64,000 bases of DNA from VRUE01 sp963697695 (GCA_963697695.1 OY969094.1:2480001-2544000), one strand, 5' to 3'. Shown: positions 34,024 through 42,579, numbered from the stretch's first letter. The notes: generated by a model not told the origin, from the sequence alone. Made by a program: numbers and translations.

Positions 34024-34548
34024 TCAGCGTCGCTCGATGCCGAAGATCACGACCTGTTGTCCCTTGACGGTCGACTCGCGGAGCGGCCGCATCCCGAGCC
34101 GTTCGGCGACGCGGATCGAGGCGGCGTTGTCAGGCTGGATGACTGAGATCAGCTCGGTGGCGTCGAGGTTGTCCCAGGCCCACTCGATCGCGGCTTTGCC
34201 GGCATCGGTTGCGTACCCCTGGCCCCACTCAGGCCGGGCCAGCTTCCAGCCGACCTCGAGGCCGGGCCATCCCGGCGGGTTCCAGAGTCCGGCGCGGCCG
34301 ATCGACGCACCGTCCTCCTTGCGCTCCAGCGCCCACTGACCGTAACCGCGCAGCATCCAGTGGCCGATGTGCATGGCGATCTCGCGCCAGCTCTGTCCCT
34401 GGTCCAAGACCTGCCCGTCGCCGATGTAACGCATCACCTCGGGGTCGGCGGACATCGCGGCGTGGGCTTTCAGGTCGCGACCCTGCCATCCTCGCAAGAG
34501 CAGGCGCGGCGTCTCCAGGGTGGGCGGAATCCTCGAATTCACCTGCAA
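34024..34548 (-). CDS. GNAT acetyltransferase (RimJ/RimL type)
   Basis: A 174-residue N-acetyltransferase of the RimJ/RimL-like branch. The start TLETPRLLLRGWQGRDLKAH is typical. The acetyl-CoA region is WGQGYATDAGKAAIEWAWDNLDATELISVIQPDNAASIRVAERLGM. It would move acetyl from acetyl-CoA to an amino group of a protein or small molecule; the acceptor is unknown. The gene faces a small forward gene and follows the toxin-antitoxin pair. The length is normal. Confidence 0.88.
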   Translation of the reverse strand: MQVNSRIPPTLETPRLLLRGWQGRDLKAHAAMSADPEVMRYIGDGQVLDQGQSWREIAMHIGHWMLRGYGQWALERKEDGASIGRAGLWNPPGWPGLEVGWKLARPEWGQGYATDAGKAAIEWAWDNLDATELISVIQPDNAASIRVAERLGMRPLRESTVKGQQVVIFGIERR

Positions 34549-34607
34549 ATCACGGGCTGGACGATTGTCCGCTCAGGTGTGCCGGACCTTGTGCCGATAG
34601 CTGCGTG

Positions 34608-34877
34608 ATGACTGAAGTAAGCCAGAAAGCAAGGCGAGTCGAACGTGTGCGGTTCGAAACCGACCGTCACGTCATCGTCGGCGACGTGACCCTGCCCCCA
34701 GAGGGCTATCAGAGCCGATTTTCCGATGCCCTCAACCGGGTCGACATAACTTTCATACCTCTGCTCAACGTCGAAATCACCTCGTTGATGGGAGGGGACG
34801 TGACGAAACGCGACTTCGTCGTCGTATCCAAGGCCCATGTGAGGGTCGCCTTCCCCGCTGCTGACGAGGCGCTCTAG
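34608..34877 (+). CDS. Small conserved protein of unknown function, 89 aa
   Basis: An 89-residue protein. It reads as one compact beta-rich domain with VRFETDRHVIVGDVTLPPEGYQSRFSDALN followed by FIPLLNVEITSLMGGD and VSKAHVRVAFP. The alternating hydrophobic pattern suggests a small beta-barrel. Proteins with the same pattern occur in actinobacteria without known function. I start it at the ATG at 34608, since the sequence upstream in this frame is low-complexity and Arg/Pro-rich. The stop overlaps that of the membrane gene at 34874 in a shared CTAG. Confidence 0.6.
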   Translation: MTEVSQKARRVERVRFETDRHVIVGDVTLPPEGYQSRFSDALNRVDITFIPLLNVEITSLMGGDVTKRDFVVVSKAHVRVAFPAADEAL

Positions 34878-35143
34878 TCGCTTCGCCACCGCCCGCCCTT
34901 GGCGTAGGAGCCGAGGTCGAAGAGGAAGGCGAGGATGACGATGAACCACTCGAAGCCGATGACGCCGTTGGAGGAGCTCCACATCACGGCGTAGGCAAGG
35001 GTCGTCCAGGGCAGCAGGAAGAAACCGAGGAAGGGCACGAACCAGCTGTCGAAGGAACGGCTGAGCAGGTCGCTGAAGAGCCACAGCGCGAAGAGCGCCA
35101 GCCGCGGCGAGATCAGCGCGAAGAGGATGACTAGGCAGCCGAT
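34874..35143 (-). CDS. Small three-helix membrane protein with no canonical start codon
   Basis: A reading frame of 90 codons with no internal stop, opening seven bases after the TetR gene stop. The translated sequence (IGCLVILFALISPRLALFALW, then LSRSFDSWFVPFLGFFLLPWTTLAYAVM, then GFEWFIVILAFLFDLGSYA) is strongly membrane-like and protein-like to the end, with a basic final GGRWRSD. The first residues fit the start of a known-looking small actinobacterial membrane family, but the codon there is ATC, with no ATG, GTG or TTG before a mid-protein GTG. A rare ATC start, a missing base, or a start lost by mutation are all possible. Confidence 0.5.
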   Translation of the reverse strand: MGCLVILFALISPRLALFALWLFSDLLSRSFDSWFVPFLGFFLLPWTTLAYAVMWSSSNGVIGFEWFIVILAFLFDLGSYAKGGRWRSD

Positions 35144-35152
35144 GCCGTCACG

Positions 35153-35812
35153 CTACCCGAAGAGGAGGCTGCGACCGCGGAGCAGGGCCGCCGTTGCGCG
35201 CTCCGCCCGCTCACAGGTGACGGCGACCATCTCGGCCGAGTCGCTGAGGCCGCTCTCGACCAGTATCGTCGCGTAGCCCTGGGCAAGGCCGGTGATGGCT
35301 TGGACCAGAATCCCGGCGTCTTCCTCGTTGCTGTCTGGGGTGAGCTGAAGGGCGATTGCGGTGACCGGCAGGTAGAGCCCTGCTGCGGCCTCGGCCAGGG
35401 CCGGGTGCTTGGTCTTGTCGAGGCCGGCGCCGTAGAGGACCTCGAACATCGGGCGGCGCTCGGCGGCGAAGCGCACGTAGGTGGCACTCGCGGCGGCGAG
35501 CTTCTCGGCGGGGGTCTCCTTGTCGGCCAGGGCTGCGTCGAAGCGTCGCGTCAGCTCTTTGCAGGCGACCACCGCGCAGGCGACGAGTAGCTCCTCGCGG
35601 TCGGCGAAGTGGCGGTATGGGGCGGAGATGCTGACGCCCGTACGGCGAGCCGCTTCGGCGAGCGAAAAGCCGTGGACGCCGTTCTCCGCGATCAGCCCGA
35701 AGCTGGCGTCGATCAGCGCCGCCGGCAGATCGCCGTGATGGTAGGAGGCTCTGCGTTGCGTCTTCGGCACCGGTTCGACTCTAACCGGAGAAGCAAAGTA
35801 AGAGAGATTCAC
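35153..35812 (-). CDS. TetR-family transcriptional regulator
   Basis: A 219-residue repressor. The N-terminal helix-turn-helix is ALIDASFGLIAENGVHGFSLAEAARRTGVSISAPYRHFADREELL (about 32-76). The C-terminal domain (100-215) is helical, with no recognised ligand. The same C-terminal type (TetR_C_33-like, with RRPMFEVLYGAGLDK) occurs in actinobacterial regulators. It is divergent from the SDR at 35899 with a dyad between them, so it probably represses that gene and msrA downstream of it. The ligand may be the SDR substrate. Confidence 0.85.
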   Translation of the reverse strand: MNLSYFASPVRVEPVPKTQRRASYHHGDLPAALIDASFGLIAENGVHGFSLAEAARRTGVSISAPYRHFADREELLVACAVVACKELTRRFDAALADKETPAEKLAAASATYVRFAAERRPMFEVLYGAGLDKTKHPALAEAAAGLYLPVTAIALQLTPDSNEEDAGILVQAITGLAQGYATILVESGLSDSAEMVAVTCERAERATAALLRGRSLLFG

Positions 35813-35822
35813 ATATATTCCT

Positions 35823-35836
35823 GGTCGATACCGACC
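35823..35836. promoter_or_regulatory. Candidate TetR operator
   Basis: GGTCG (35823-35827) mirrors CGACC (35832-35836) with four bases between, in the 86-bp space between the divergent TetR and SDR genes. Its size and place fit a TetR-type operator. Both promoters would have to be near it. No functional data are visible in the sequence. Confidence 0.4.
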
Positions 35837-35898
35837 GTGTCTGAGTTTGTGGGGTCTATATGACCGTTAGCTCAGGACACGCCCTACGGAGGTGGCGG

Positions 35899-36849
35899 AT
35901 GAGCGAGAAGTGGACGGCGGAGCAGATTCCCGATCAGACGGGGCGCACTGCGGTGGTGACCGGGGCGAACAGCGGCCTCGGTCTGGTGGCCGCGCGTGAG
36001 CTGGCGCGGGCGGGCGCCGAGGTCGTGCTCGCTTGCCGCAACGCCGAGAAGGGCGAGGCGGCGGTCGAGTCGATTCGCGCAGAGGCGCCCGGCGCCTCGG
36101 TCTCGCTCGAGCGGCTCGACCTCGCCGATCTGGCCTCGGTGCGCGCGTTCGCCGAGCGCGTTGCCGCCGAGCACGGGACCCTCGACATGCTGATCAACAA
36201 CGCCGGCTTGATGGCACCGCCACAGGGCAAGACCGGCGACGGCTTCGAGCTCCAGTTCGGCACCAACCACCTCGGCCACTTCGCCCTCACCGGCCTCCTG
36301 CTCGAGCGGATGGAGGGGCGCGAGGATGCTCGGGTCGTCATCGTCAGCAGCGCGGCGCACAGGTACGGACGGATCCGCTTCGACGATCTGCAGACCGAGC
36401 GCCGCTACCGACGCTGGCGCGCCTATGGCCAGGCGAAGCTGGCCAACGTCCTCTTTGCGTTTGAGCTCGAGCGACGGCTGCGTGCTGCGGGCTCGACCGT
36501 GAGCAGCCTCGCTGTCCATCCGGGTTACGCGGCGACCAACCTGCAATCGGCGGCGCCGCCGGCCTTCGACCGGGCGGTGATGGTGGTGACCAACCGCCTC
36601 TTCGCCCAGAGTCCCGAGATGGGGGCACTGCCGCTGCTCTACGCCGCGACCCGTCCCAACCTCGACGGGGGTCTCTTCATCGGACCGGATGGCTTCCAGG
36701 GGCACGGAGGTCACCCGACGCTCGAGAGGCCGGCCCGTGCCGCTCGTAACGAGAAGACGGCGAAGCGCCTCTGGTCGGTCTCCGAAGAGCTGACCGGGGT
36801 CGAGTACGCAGCCCGAAGCAGCGACGTCGGTAACGTCACCGGGGCGTGA
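35899..36849 (+). CDS. SDR oxidoreductase (retinol dehydrogenase-like)
   Basis: A 316-residue SDR of the retinol dehydrogenase-like group. The cofactor loop is TGANSGLGLVAARELARAG (about 22-40), NNAG appears near 99, the Ser is in VIVSSAAHRYG and the YxxxK pair is in AYGQAKLANVLFAFEL. The long C-terminal region (200-316) is typical of this subgroup. I start it at the ATG at 35899, which has ACGGAGG just before it; an upstream start adds 13 unrelated residues. Divergent TetR and a shared four-base overlap with msrA suggest joint control. The substrate is unknown. Confidence 0.87.
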   Translation: MSEKWTAEQIPDQTGRTAVVTGANSGLGLVAARELARAGAEVVLACRNAEKGEAAVESIRAEAPGASVSLERLDLADLASVRAFAERVAAEHGTLDMLINNAGLMAPPQGKTGDGFELQFGTNHLGHFALTGLLLERMEGREDARVVIVSSAAHRYGRIRFDDLQTERRYRRWRAYGQAKLANVLFAFELERRLRAAGSTVSSLAVHPGYAATNLQSAAPPAFDRAVMVVTNRLFAQSPEMGALPLLYAATRPNLDGGLFIGPDGFQGHGGHPTLERPARAARNEKTAKRLWSVSEELTGVEYAARSSDVGNVTGA

Positions 36850-37523
36850 ACCGACTCGGCAAGCTGATGATGTCGCTGGCTCCGGAGAAGACACGGATGC
36901 CTTCGCCCGTGGAGGCGCTGCCCGGTCGCAGCGAGCCGGCGTTCGAGGTGCCGGAGCAGCATGCCGTGCTGGGCACGCCCCTGCGGCCCCCGTTCCCGGA
37001 GGGGATCGAGACTGCCTACTTCGCGCTCGGCTGCTTCTGGGGCGCCGAGAAGCTCTTCTGGGGGCTCGACGGGGTCTTCACGACCGCGGTCGGCTACATG
37101 AACGGGACCACGCCGAACCCGACCTACGAGGAGGTCTGCAGCGGCAAGACCGGCCACGCCGAGGCGGTGCTGGTCGCCTTCGATCCCGCCAGGATCTCCT
37201 ACGCCGACCTGCTCAAGGTCTTCTTCGAGGAGCACGATCCGACCCAGGGGATGCGCCAGGGCAACGACGTCGGCACCCAGTATCGCTCCGGGATCTACTT
37301 CGCCAACGACGCCCAGAAGGCGACGGCCGAGATGGCGCTGCGCAGCTATGACGAGGCGCTGCGCGCAGCCGGTCACGAGCCGATCACCACCGAGGTCGAG
37401 CCCGCCGCCCCCTTCTACTACGCCGAGGACTACCACCAGCAGTACCTGCACAAGGTGCCGAACGGCTACTGCGGCCTCGCCGGAACCGGCGTCTCCTGCC
37501 GCATTCCCGCCGTCTCCTCCTAA
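36846..37523 (+). CDS. msrA: Peptide methionine sulfoxide reductase MsrA
   Basis: A 225-residue MsrA that reduces methionine S-sulfoxide in proteins. The active site is LGCFWGAEKLFW with nucleophilic C63. The conserved VGYMNGTTPNPTYEEVCSGKTGHAEAVLV follows, as do the Glu and Tyr positions. The C-terminal YHQQYLHKVPNGYCGLAGTGVSC carries the resolving cysteines. It has an N-terminal extension of about 50 residues compared with the short form. It starts with GTG overlapping the SDR stop (GTGA). A second, divergent MsrA is at 46477-46983. Confidence 0.93.
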   Translation: MNRLGKLMMSLAPEKTRMPSPVEALPGRSEPAFEVPEQHAVLGTPLRPPFPEGIETAYFALGCFWGAEKLFWGLDGVFTTAVGYMNGTTPNPTYEEVCSGKTGHAEAVLVAFDPARISYADLLKVFFEEHDPTQGMRQGNDVGTQYRSGIYFANDAQKATAEMALRSYDEALRAAGHEPITTEVEPAAPFYYAEDYHQQYLHKVPNGYCGLAGTGVSCRIPAVSS

Positions 37524-37560
37524 GCTGCCCGCCCGGCGCGCCGATTAGCATCCCGCGCCG

Positions 37561-39735
37561 GTGACCCCCTCTTTCGCCTCCTACATAGGCGGCTGCCTTG
37601 CCTTGATCGGCATCCTCTGCTCGGTCGGGCTCGGCGGCTACTGGCTGCGGCGCTGGATCGTGCCCGAGTTCTCGGGCGCGCTGGCCCGTCTCGCCGACGC
37701 CACGATCGCGACGGCACTGCTGATCATGGCCCTGCAGCTGCTGGGGTCGCTCAGCATCCTCACCTTGGGCTGGATGGTCGTCGGCTGCATTGCGGTGGGG
37801 CTGGGAGCGGCGCTCCTGGGCTGGTGGATGGCTCCCGCCGACGGCCGCGAAGTCAGCGCGCCGCAGGTACAGAACGCCGCCCTGCTGATCGCCCTCGGGA
37901 TCGCCTCCTGGGTGGTCGCCGAGTGGACCTTCCCGGCCCAGCAGAGCCTCGACGTCGGCATGTTCGGCGGCGACACGACCTGGTACCACATGCCCTTCTC
38001 GGGGCGGATCGCCCAGGACGCCTCGATCATCCCCCTTCACTTCACCGATCCGCTGCGGCTGGCGGCCTGGTTCTACCCCGGCAGCTCGGAGCTGGTCCAC
38101 GCCGGCGGCATCGTCATCTTCAAGAGCGACTGGTTCTCGCCGCTGATCAACCTCGCCTGGCTGGCCATCGCCCTGCTCGCCGCGTGGTGTGTCGGCCGCC
38201 CCTACAAGGTCGGCCCGGCGACCCTGGTCGCTGCGGCGCTCGTCTTCTCCGCCGGGGTGATGATCGAGACCCAGCCGGGAGAGGGACGCAACGACATCAT
38301 GGGGCTCGCCTTCCTGCTCGCCTTCGCGGCCTTCCTGATCAACGGCCACCAGCGGCGCGCCCCGGCTGCGGGGGCCGTTCAGGACCGTCCCGAGCGCGAC
38401 GCGCCGCTGCTCGACAAGGGGCCGCTGGTGCTGGCCGGGATCGCAGCCGGGCTGGCGATCTCGGTGAAGCTGCCGCTGCTGGCGCCGGTCGGGGCGATTG
38501 CGGTCGGAATGATCGTGGTCAGCGGTCGCGGCCGGCGATTGATGACCGCGGCGGCGATCGGCATTCCCACCTTCATCGTCGGCGGCTACTGGTACGTGCG
38601 GGCCGCGATCCACACCGGCGGCAACCCGATCCCACAGATCGGCTGGGGGCCGCTGAAACTGCCGCGTCCCGACCAGATGCCGCTCGATCCGCGACCGCGC
38701 TTCTCGGTCTCCGACTACCTCTTCGAGCCGACCATCTACCGCAAGTGGTTCTTCCCGCAGCTCGACAACGCACTCGGCCCGGTCTGGCCGCTGATCCTGA
38801 TCGTCGCGGTCGCCGCCGCGGTCTACATCGTGGTCCGCTCCCGCAACCAGATCCTGCGGGTGCTGGCCGGCGCCGCCCTGCTCACCGCCGCGGTTTACGT
38901 CGTTACGCCGCTGACCGCGGCCGGCCAGGAGGGCTCGCCGACCGGCTTCTTCACCAATACCCGCTACCTGATGCCAGGAGTGCTGTTGGCGCTGACCCTG
39001 CTGCCGATTGCGCGGCCGCTGCGCGCTCCCGACAGCCGCGCCTGGCAGACGCTGCTCTTCCTCACCGGGGTCTACGCGATCTCAGTGCTGACGACGCCGC
39101 GCTGGTACACGGGCTACATCGTCGGCACCGTATTCCTCACCCTGGCGCTGGTCTGGACGCCGGCGGGCCTGGGGATGGCGCGGGCGCGCCGCCGCGTCAG
39201 CCGTGCCGCGGTGACGGTCGCAGCGGCGGCGGTAGTCCTGCTGGCGGTCGTGCTCGGGCGCGCCCAGGAGGTCCAGTACTACAAGCACCACTACACCAAG
39301 ACCACACTCTTCCTTCAGGAAGGCGGGCCGCGGGAAGCGTACGCCTTCGCCCACAACCAGCATGGCAAGCGGATCGGGATCGCCGGCTCAGGCGAGATCT
39401 TCTTCGGCCAGTACGGCTTCTACGGCGCCGACCTCGACAACTACGTCCAGTACATCGGCGTCGAGGGCCCGGATGGGACCTACCGCCTGACGACCACCTG
39501 CCGCAGGTTCCGCGAGGAGATCAACGCGGGCGACTACGACTACCTGATCATCAGCAAGGCCACCACCGACGCGGCCGACTCGCCTTACTGGTACCCGGTC
39601 TACGCCTGGGTGAAGACCGATCCTGCGTTGGAGCAGATCCTCGAAGAGCCCCACATAACGCCGCAGCCCGACTACGTCTTCAAGGTCAACGGCAAGCTCG
39701 ATCCCGCGGGCTGCGCCGAGCTCGGCCCCGCCTGA
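37561..39735 (+). CDS. Large integral membrane protein with C-terminal outer domain
   Basis: A 724-residue protein starting with GTG. Residues 1-540 hold about 12-14 membrane helices, with a hydrophilic loop carrying a DTTWYHMPFSGRIAQD segment (near 138-155) that resembles the first outer loop of GT-C glycosyltransferases, where an acidic residue is catalytic. The last 170 residues (after VLGRAQEVQYYKHHYTK) form a globular domain outside the membrane, with QHGKRIGIAGSGEIFF and a Tyr-rich stretch. The fold looks like a GT-C type transferase for lipid-linked sugars, but no family-defining motif is certain. It is convergent with an alpha/beta hydrolase gene. Confidence 0.6.
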   Translation: MTPSFASYIGGCLALIGILCSVGLGGYWLRRWIVPEFSGALARLADATIATALLIMALQLLGSLSILTLGWMVVGCIAVGLGAALLGWWMAPADGREVSAPQVQNAALLIALGIASWVVAEWTFPAQQSLDVGMFGGDTTWYHMPFSGRIAQDASIIPLHFTDPLRLAAWFYPGSSELVHAGGIVIFKSDWFSPLINLAWLAIALLAAWCVGRPYKVGPATLVAAALVFSAGVMIETQPGEGRNDIMGLAFLLAFAAFLINGHQRRAPAAGAVQDRPERDAPLLDKGPLVLAGIAAGLAISVKLPLLAPVGAIAVGMIVVSGRGRRLMTAAAIGIPTFIVGGYWYVRAAIHTGGNPIPQIGWGPLKLPRPDQMPLDPRPRFSVSDYLFEPTIYRKWFFPQLDNALGPVWPLILIVAVAAAVYIVVRSRNQILRVLAGAALLTAAVYVVTPLTAAGQEGSPTGFFTNTRYLMPGVLLALTLLPIARPLRAPDSRAWQTLLFLTGVYAISVLTTPRWYTGYIVGTVFLTLALVWTPAGLGMARARRRVSRAAVTVAAAAVVLLAVVLGRAQEVQYYKHHYTKTTLFLQEGGPREAYAFAHNQHGKRIGIAGSGEIFFGQYGFYGADLDNYVQYIGVEGPDGTYRLTTTCRRFREEINAGDYDYLIISKATTDAADSPYWYPVYAWVKTDPALEQILEEPHITPQPDYVFKVNGKLDPAGCAELGPA

Positions 39736-39741
39736 GCGTTC

Positions 39742-40554
39742 TTACCGGGTTGCTTTGACCGCGGAGAGGGCGTGCTCGCGGATCAGCGCCGCAGCGCGCT
39801 GCGGCTGCTCCCACCAGAACATGTGGCCGACCCCCTCGAGCATCTCCAGGCGGGCGGGGATCAGCGAGGCGATCTCGCGGCCGTTGTTCGGCCCCAGCAG
39901 CCGGTCGGCGTCGCCGTGGATGACGAGGGTGGGGAGCGAGATCTGGTTCAACCTCTCGTGCGTGTCGTGGGCGCCGCAGGCGCGCATCTGCTGCAGGATC
40001 ACCGGCTGGGGAGCGGGCAGTGCCGAGGCCATCTCGGCGAAGGCGGCGAAGCGCGAGTCGTCCTCGCGGAAACCGGGGGAGAGGTTGATTTCCCACATCG
40101 CCCGGAGGACCTGCTCGCGCTCGCCGGAGGCGAAGGCGGTGCCGAGCAGTTCGAGGTCCTCGCGAGCCATCAGCGACCCCTCGGGGCCACCGCAGTAGCT
40201 GGCGCCGATGGTGAGGGTGCGGATGCGCTCGGGGTGGGCGAGCGCCAGCTCCTGGGCGATCATGCCGCCCATCGAGATCCCGACCACGTGGGCGGTCTCG
40301 AGCTCCAGCGCATCGAGCAGGCCAACTGTGTCCGCGGCGAGGTCGGCGGTCGTGAAGGGCAGCTCGGCGCGTCCCGAGAGGCCCATGCCGCGGTTGTCGA
40401 AGACGACGCAATCGAAGCTCTGCTCGAGCTCGTCGAGGAAGGGCCTGCCCCAGGTCATGTGGGTAGCGCTCATCCCCTGGATCAGCAGCATCGGCTCGCC
40501 CTCGCCGGCGCGCAGGTAGTGCAGCTCCGTCCCTGATGCATCGACGCTCGGCAT
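39742..40554 (-). CDS. Alpha/beta hydrolase
   Basis: A 270-residue alpha/beta hydrolase. The nucleophile elbow is VVGISMGGMIAQ (Ser near residue 99), the acid is in LPTLVIHGDADRLL and the His is in MLEGVGHMFWWEQP. The N-terminal GEGEPMLLIQGMSATHMTW is the oxyanion side. It is normal length and has no export signal. The reaction could be ester, lactone or enol-lactone cleavage; the closest likeness is to 3-oxoadipate enol-lactonase-type enzymes, but this is not certain. It is convergent with the large membrane protein gene, with only six bases between. Confidence 0.85.
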   Translation of the reverse strand: MPSVDASGTELHYLRAGEGEPMLLIQGMSATHMTWGRPFLDELEQSFDCVVFDNRGMGLSGRAELPFTTADLAADTVGLLDALELETAHVVGISMGGMIAQELALAHPERIRTLTIGASYCGGPEGSLMAREDLELLGTAFASGEREQVLRAMWEINLSPGFREDDSRFAAFAEMASALPAPQPVILQQMRACGAHDTHERLNQISLPTLVIHGDADRLLGPNNGREIASLIPARLEMLEGVGHMFWWEQPQRAAALIREHALSAVKATR

Positions 40555-40606
40555 CGCCGGCGATGCTACGCGATCCCGCTTGCCAGGGCCTAATCTAGGC
40601 AGCCTC

Positions 40607-40679
40607 GCCCCCGTAGCTCAGTGGACAGAGCACCGGCCTTCTAAGCCGATGGTCGCTGGTTCGAATCCAGCCGGGGGCG
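40607..40679 (+). tRNA. tRNA-Arg (UCU)
   Basis: Acceptor GCCCCCG (40607-40613) pairs with CGGGGGC (40672-40678), discriminator G. The D-arm is GCTC/GAGC and the T-arm GCTGG/CCAGC around TTCGAAT. The anticodon loop is CTTCTAA with anticodon TCT. The anticodon stem CCGGC/GCCGA has one C-A mismatch at its outer pair, a small oddity. CCA is not encoded. It reads AGA and AGG, which are rare codons in such a high-GC genome. Confidence 0.92.
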
Positions 40680-40722
40680 CTGTTGTTATTACCGGGGTAA
40701 TCGGGACTGAAAGGGGCGAAGC

Positions 40723-41400
40723 ATGAGCCTTGCTGGATGGGGGAAGGCGACATTGGGGACTGTCTGCGGCGCGTTGCTGCTGGTCGGGATCGGCACCGGA
40801 GGGACGCAGGCAGCGCAAAGCGCCGCTTCTCCGCCCACTCCTTTGCCCCCCGGCTGCAGCCTCACGCAGGTGCGGTCAACCTTCGATGGGCTCTTCCGGG
40901 CCGCCAATTCCGCCAGCGTCGAAGGGGTGGGGCGCTACGTTGCGCCGAGCGGGGAGCTGAACTCATTCTCGATATCCGACCAGCCAGACCCTGAGAGCCC
41001 GCGTTCGACGCGGCTCCTGCTCAGCGCGAATCCGGGCAAGGTTTCGAGCTTCTTCGCTCGGCGTGGGGATGCCGGCTATCGAATGCAGCTGCTGCAGGCT
41101 CTCGTCGACCCGATCGAGCGGCCAGGGGCCCTTGGCGGACCCTGGGAGCGTCCGGAAAGCGGTCCCGCCGCGGATGATCCGGTCGTGGCTATCTCGATTG
41201 CTGCCAAGCTCTCGCGCAGGGGGCTGTCGGCGAAGCAGGCGGGCGCGAAGGTGGGCCTCAACTGCACGACCCACCAGTTCTTCAACTGGCAGATGTACTT
41301 CGCTGCACCCGTCGAGCTGCGTCTCTGCGGCGACAAGCCCTCAGTCGACGCCGGTGAGCCCGCCCCGAGAAGGGCACTGATGTGCCGGACGCCTTACTGA
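40723..41400 (+). CDS. Secreted protein of unknown function
   Basis: A 225-residue protein with an export signal (SLAGWGKATLGTVCGALLLVGIG, cleavage likely after GTQAA near residue 31). The mature part begins with PLPPGCSLTQVRSTFDGLFRA. It then has a stretch that looks like a SnoaL/NTF2-type cone fold (FDGLFRAANSASVEGVGRYVAPSGEL), the sort seen in many exported actinobacterial proteins. Four Cys residues outside the signal could pair (GCS, LNCTT, LRLCGDK, ALMCRTP). No enzyme motif is visible. The gene starts 43 bases after tRNA-Arg. Confidence 0.6.
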   Translation: MSLAGWGKATLGTVCGALLLVGIGTGGTQAAQSAASPPTPLPPGCSLTQVRSTFDGLFRAANSASVEGVGRYVAPSGELNSFSISDQPDPESPRSTRLLLSANPGKVSSFFARRGDAGYRMQLLQALVDPIERPGALGGPWERPESGPAADDPVVAISIAAKLSRRGLSAKQAGAKVGLNCTTHQFFNWQMYFAAPVELRLCGDKPSVDAGEPAPRRALMCRTPY

Positions 41401-41439
41401 CGCGCATCGGTTTGGTCCCAGCGTTGTTCTAGGAGGTGA

Positions 41440-41532
41440 ATGACCGATTCCGAGCGTCGAACAGACATCGCACTGATGGTGCTTGCCGGGGTTTCGATCG
41501 CGGGGATCGTCTTGATTGGGAGAGTTAGATAG
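41440..41532 (+). CDS. 30-residue single-helix membrane protein
   Basis: A very strong ribosome-binding site (AGGAGGTGA) stands right before the ATG at 41440. The frame gives a charged start (MTDSERRTD), one hydrophobic helix (IALMVLAGVSIAGIVLI) and a basic end (GRVR), stopping at TAG (41530-41532). The layout and excellent translation signal support a real tiny membrane protein. It lies 16 bases before the fatty acid hydroxylase-like gene and may be co-transcribed. No family is recognised. Confidence 0.55.
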   Translation: MTDSERRTDIALMVLAGVSIAGIVLIGRVR

Positions 41533-41548
41533 ACGTTAGATTGACCGC

Positions 41549-42397
41549 GTGGCGGAACTGATCCTCTACGCGATCCCTGCCTTTGTCCTGCTGCTCGTCG
41601 TCGAGCTGCTCTCGTTCAAGTACGCCCGCGACGACGACCTGGTCGGGTACGAGTCCAAGGACACCCGCACGAGCCTGACCATGGGTGGTGGCAACGTCGC
41701 CATCAACGCGGTCTGGAAGCTCGCCGTCGTCTTCATCTATGCCGGGCTCTACGAGCTGACGCCGCTACGGATGCCGGCCGACATGTGGTGGACCTACGTG
41801 CTGCTCTTCTTCGCCGACGACTTCGCCTACTACTGGTTCCACCGCATTCACCATGAGGTGCGGGTCTTCTGGGCGAGCCACGTCGTCCACCACTCCTCCC
41901 AGCATTACAACCTCTCGACCGCGCTGCGCCAGACCTGGACGCCGATGACGGCGCTGCCGTTCTGGGCGCCGCTGGCGCTGGTCGGCTTCGCCCCCTGGAT
42001 GATCCTCACCCAGCAGGCGATCAGCCTCATCTACCAGTTCTGGATCCATACCGAGCGGGTGAAGCGGCTGCCGGCACCGATCGAGTTCTTCTTCAACACT
42101 CCCTCGCACCATCGTGTCCACCACGGGGCGAACGAGGTCTACCTCGACCGCAACTACGGTGGGATCCTGATCATCTGGGACCGGCTCTTCGGCACCTTCC
42201 AGGGTGAGACGGAGCGTCCTCGCTACGGGCTGACTCAAAACATTCGAACCTTTCGCCCGACCCGGGTCGCTTTCCACGAGTTCGCAGCCATAGCTCGGGA
42301 CGTTCGCGGGGCCGATGGGTGGCGCGAGCGTCTCGGCTACGTATTGCGGGGACCGGGCTGGTCGCCGGACGGGCGCGGTGGCGGTACCCGCGGCTGA
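41549..42397 (+). CDS. Fatty acid hydroxylase/sterol desaturase family protein
   Basis: A 282-residue membrane enzyme with a di-iron histidine cluster. The eight-His pattern appears as YYWFHRIHHE (two histidine sites), FWASHVVHHSSQHYN and PSHHRVHHGANEVYLDRNYGG. About four membrane helices surround the cluster. Such enzymes use oxygen and two electrons to put a hydroxyl or double bond on a lipid. The substrate could be a fatty acid, a hopanoid or a carotenoid. It starts with GTG. It sits between two tiny membrane protein genes. Confidence 0.88.
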   Translation: MAELILYAIPAFVLLLVVELLSFKYARDDDLVGYESKDTRTSLTMGGGNVAINAVWKLAVVFIYAGLYELTPLRMPADMWWTYVLLFFADDFAYYWFHRIHHEVRVFWASHVVHHSSQHYNLSTALRQTWTPMTALPFWAPLALVGFAPWMILTQQAISLIYQFWIHTERVKRLPAPIEFFFNTPSHHRVHHGANEVYLDRNYGGILIIWDRLFGTFQGETERPRYGLTQNIRTFRPTRVAFHEFAAIARDVRGADGWRERLGYVLRGPGWSPDGRGGGTRG

Positions 42398-42441
42398 GGA
42401 GAAGAGGTTTCGGTCGTTCGGCCCAGGGGTAACTGAGGGTC

Positions 42442-42579
42442 ATGGAGCTTTCGATACTGCTGATTGTGATTGGAATCGTATTGGCAATCCTCGTCAATTA
42501 CATCCTCGGGATCATTGTGATCTTGATTGGACTGGCGATGCTGTTGCTGCCCCGGATGCGCTCTACTCGGCGTGTCTGA
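42442..42579 (+). CDS. 45-residue membrane protein
   Basis: A 45-residue frame of almost pure membrane sequence: MELSILLIVIGIVLAILVNY is followed by ILGIIVILIGLAMLLL and a basic end (PRMRSTRRV). Two short helices or one long hairpin are likely. A GAGGG sequence lies a few bases before the ATG. The codon pattern is AT-richer than in neighbouring genes, because Ile codons are frequent. It is probably a real small protein; the role is unknown. Confidence 0.5.
   Translation: MELSILLIVIGIVLAILVNYILGIIVILIGLAMLLLPRMRSTRRV

Noticed and set aside
37384..38613. 409-codon reverse frame opposite msrA and the large membrane protein gene
   Set aside because: Highly polar Arg/Asp/Gly sequence, antisense to two supported genes.
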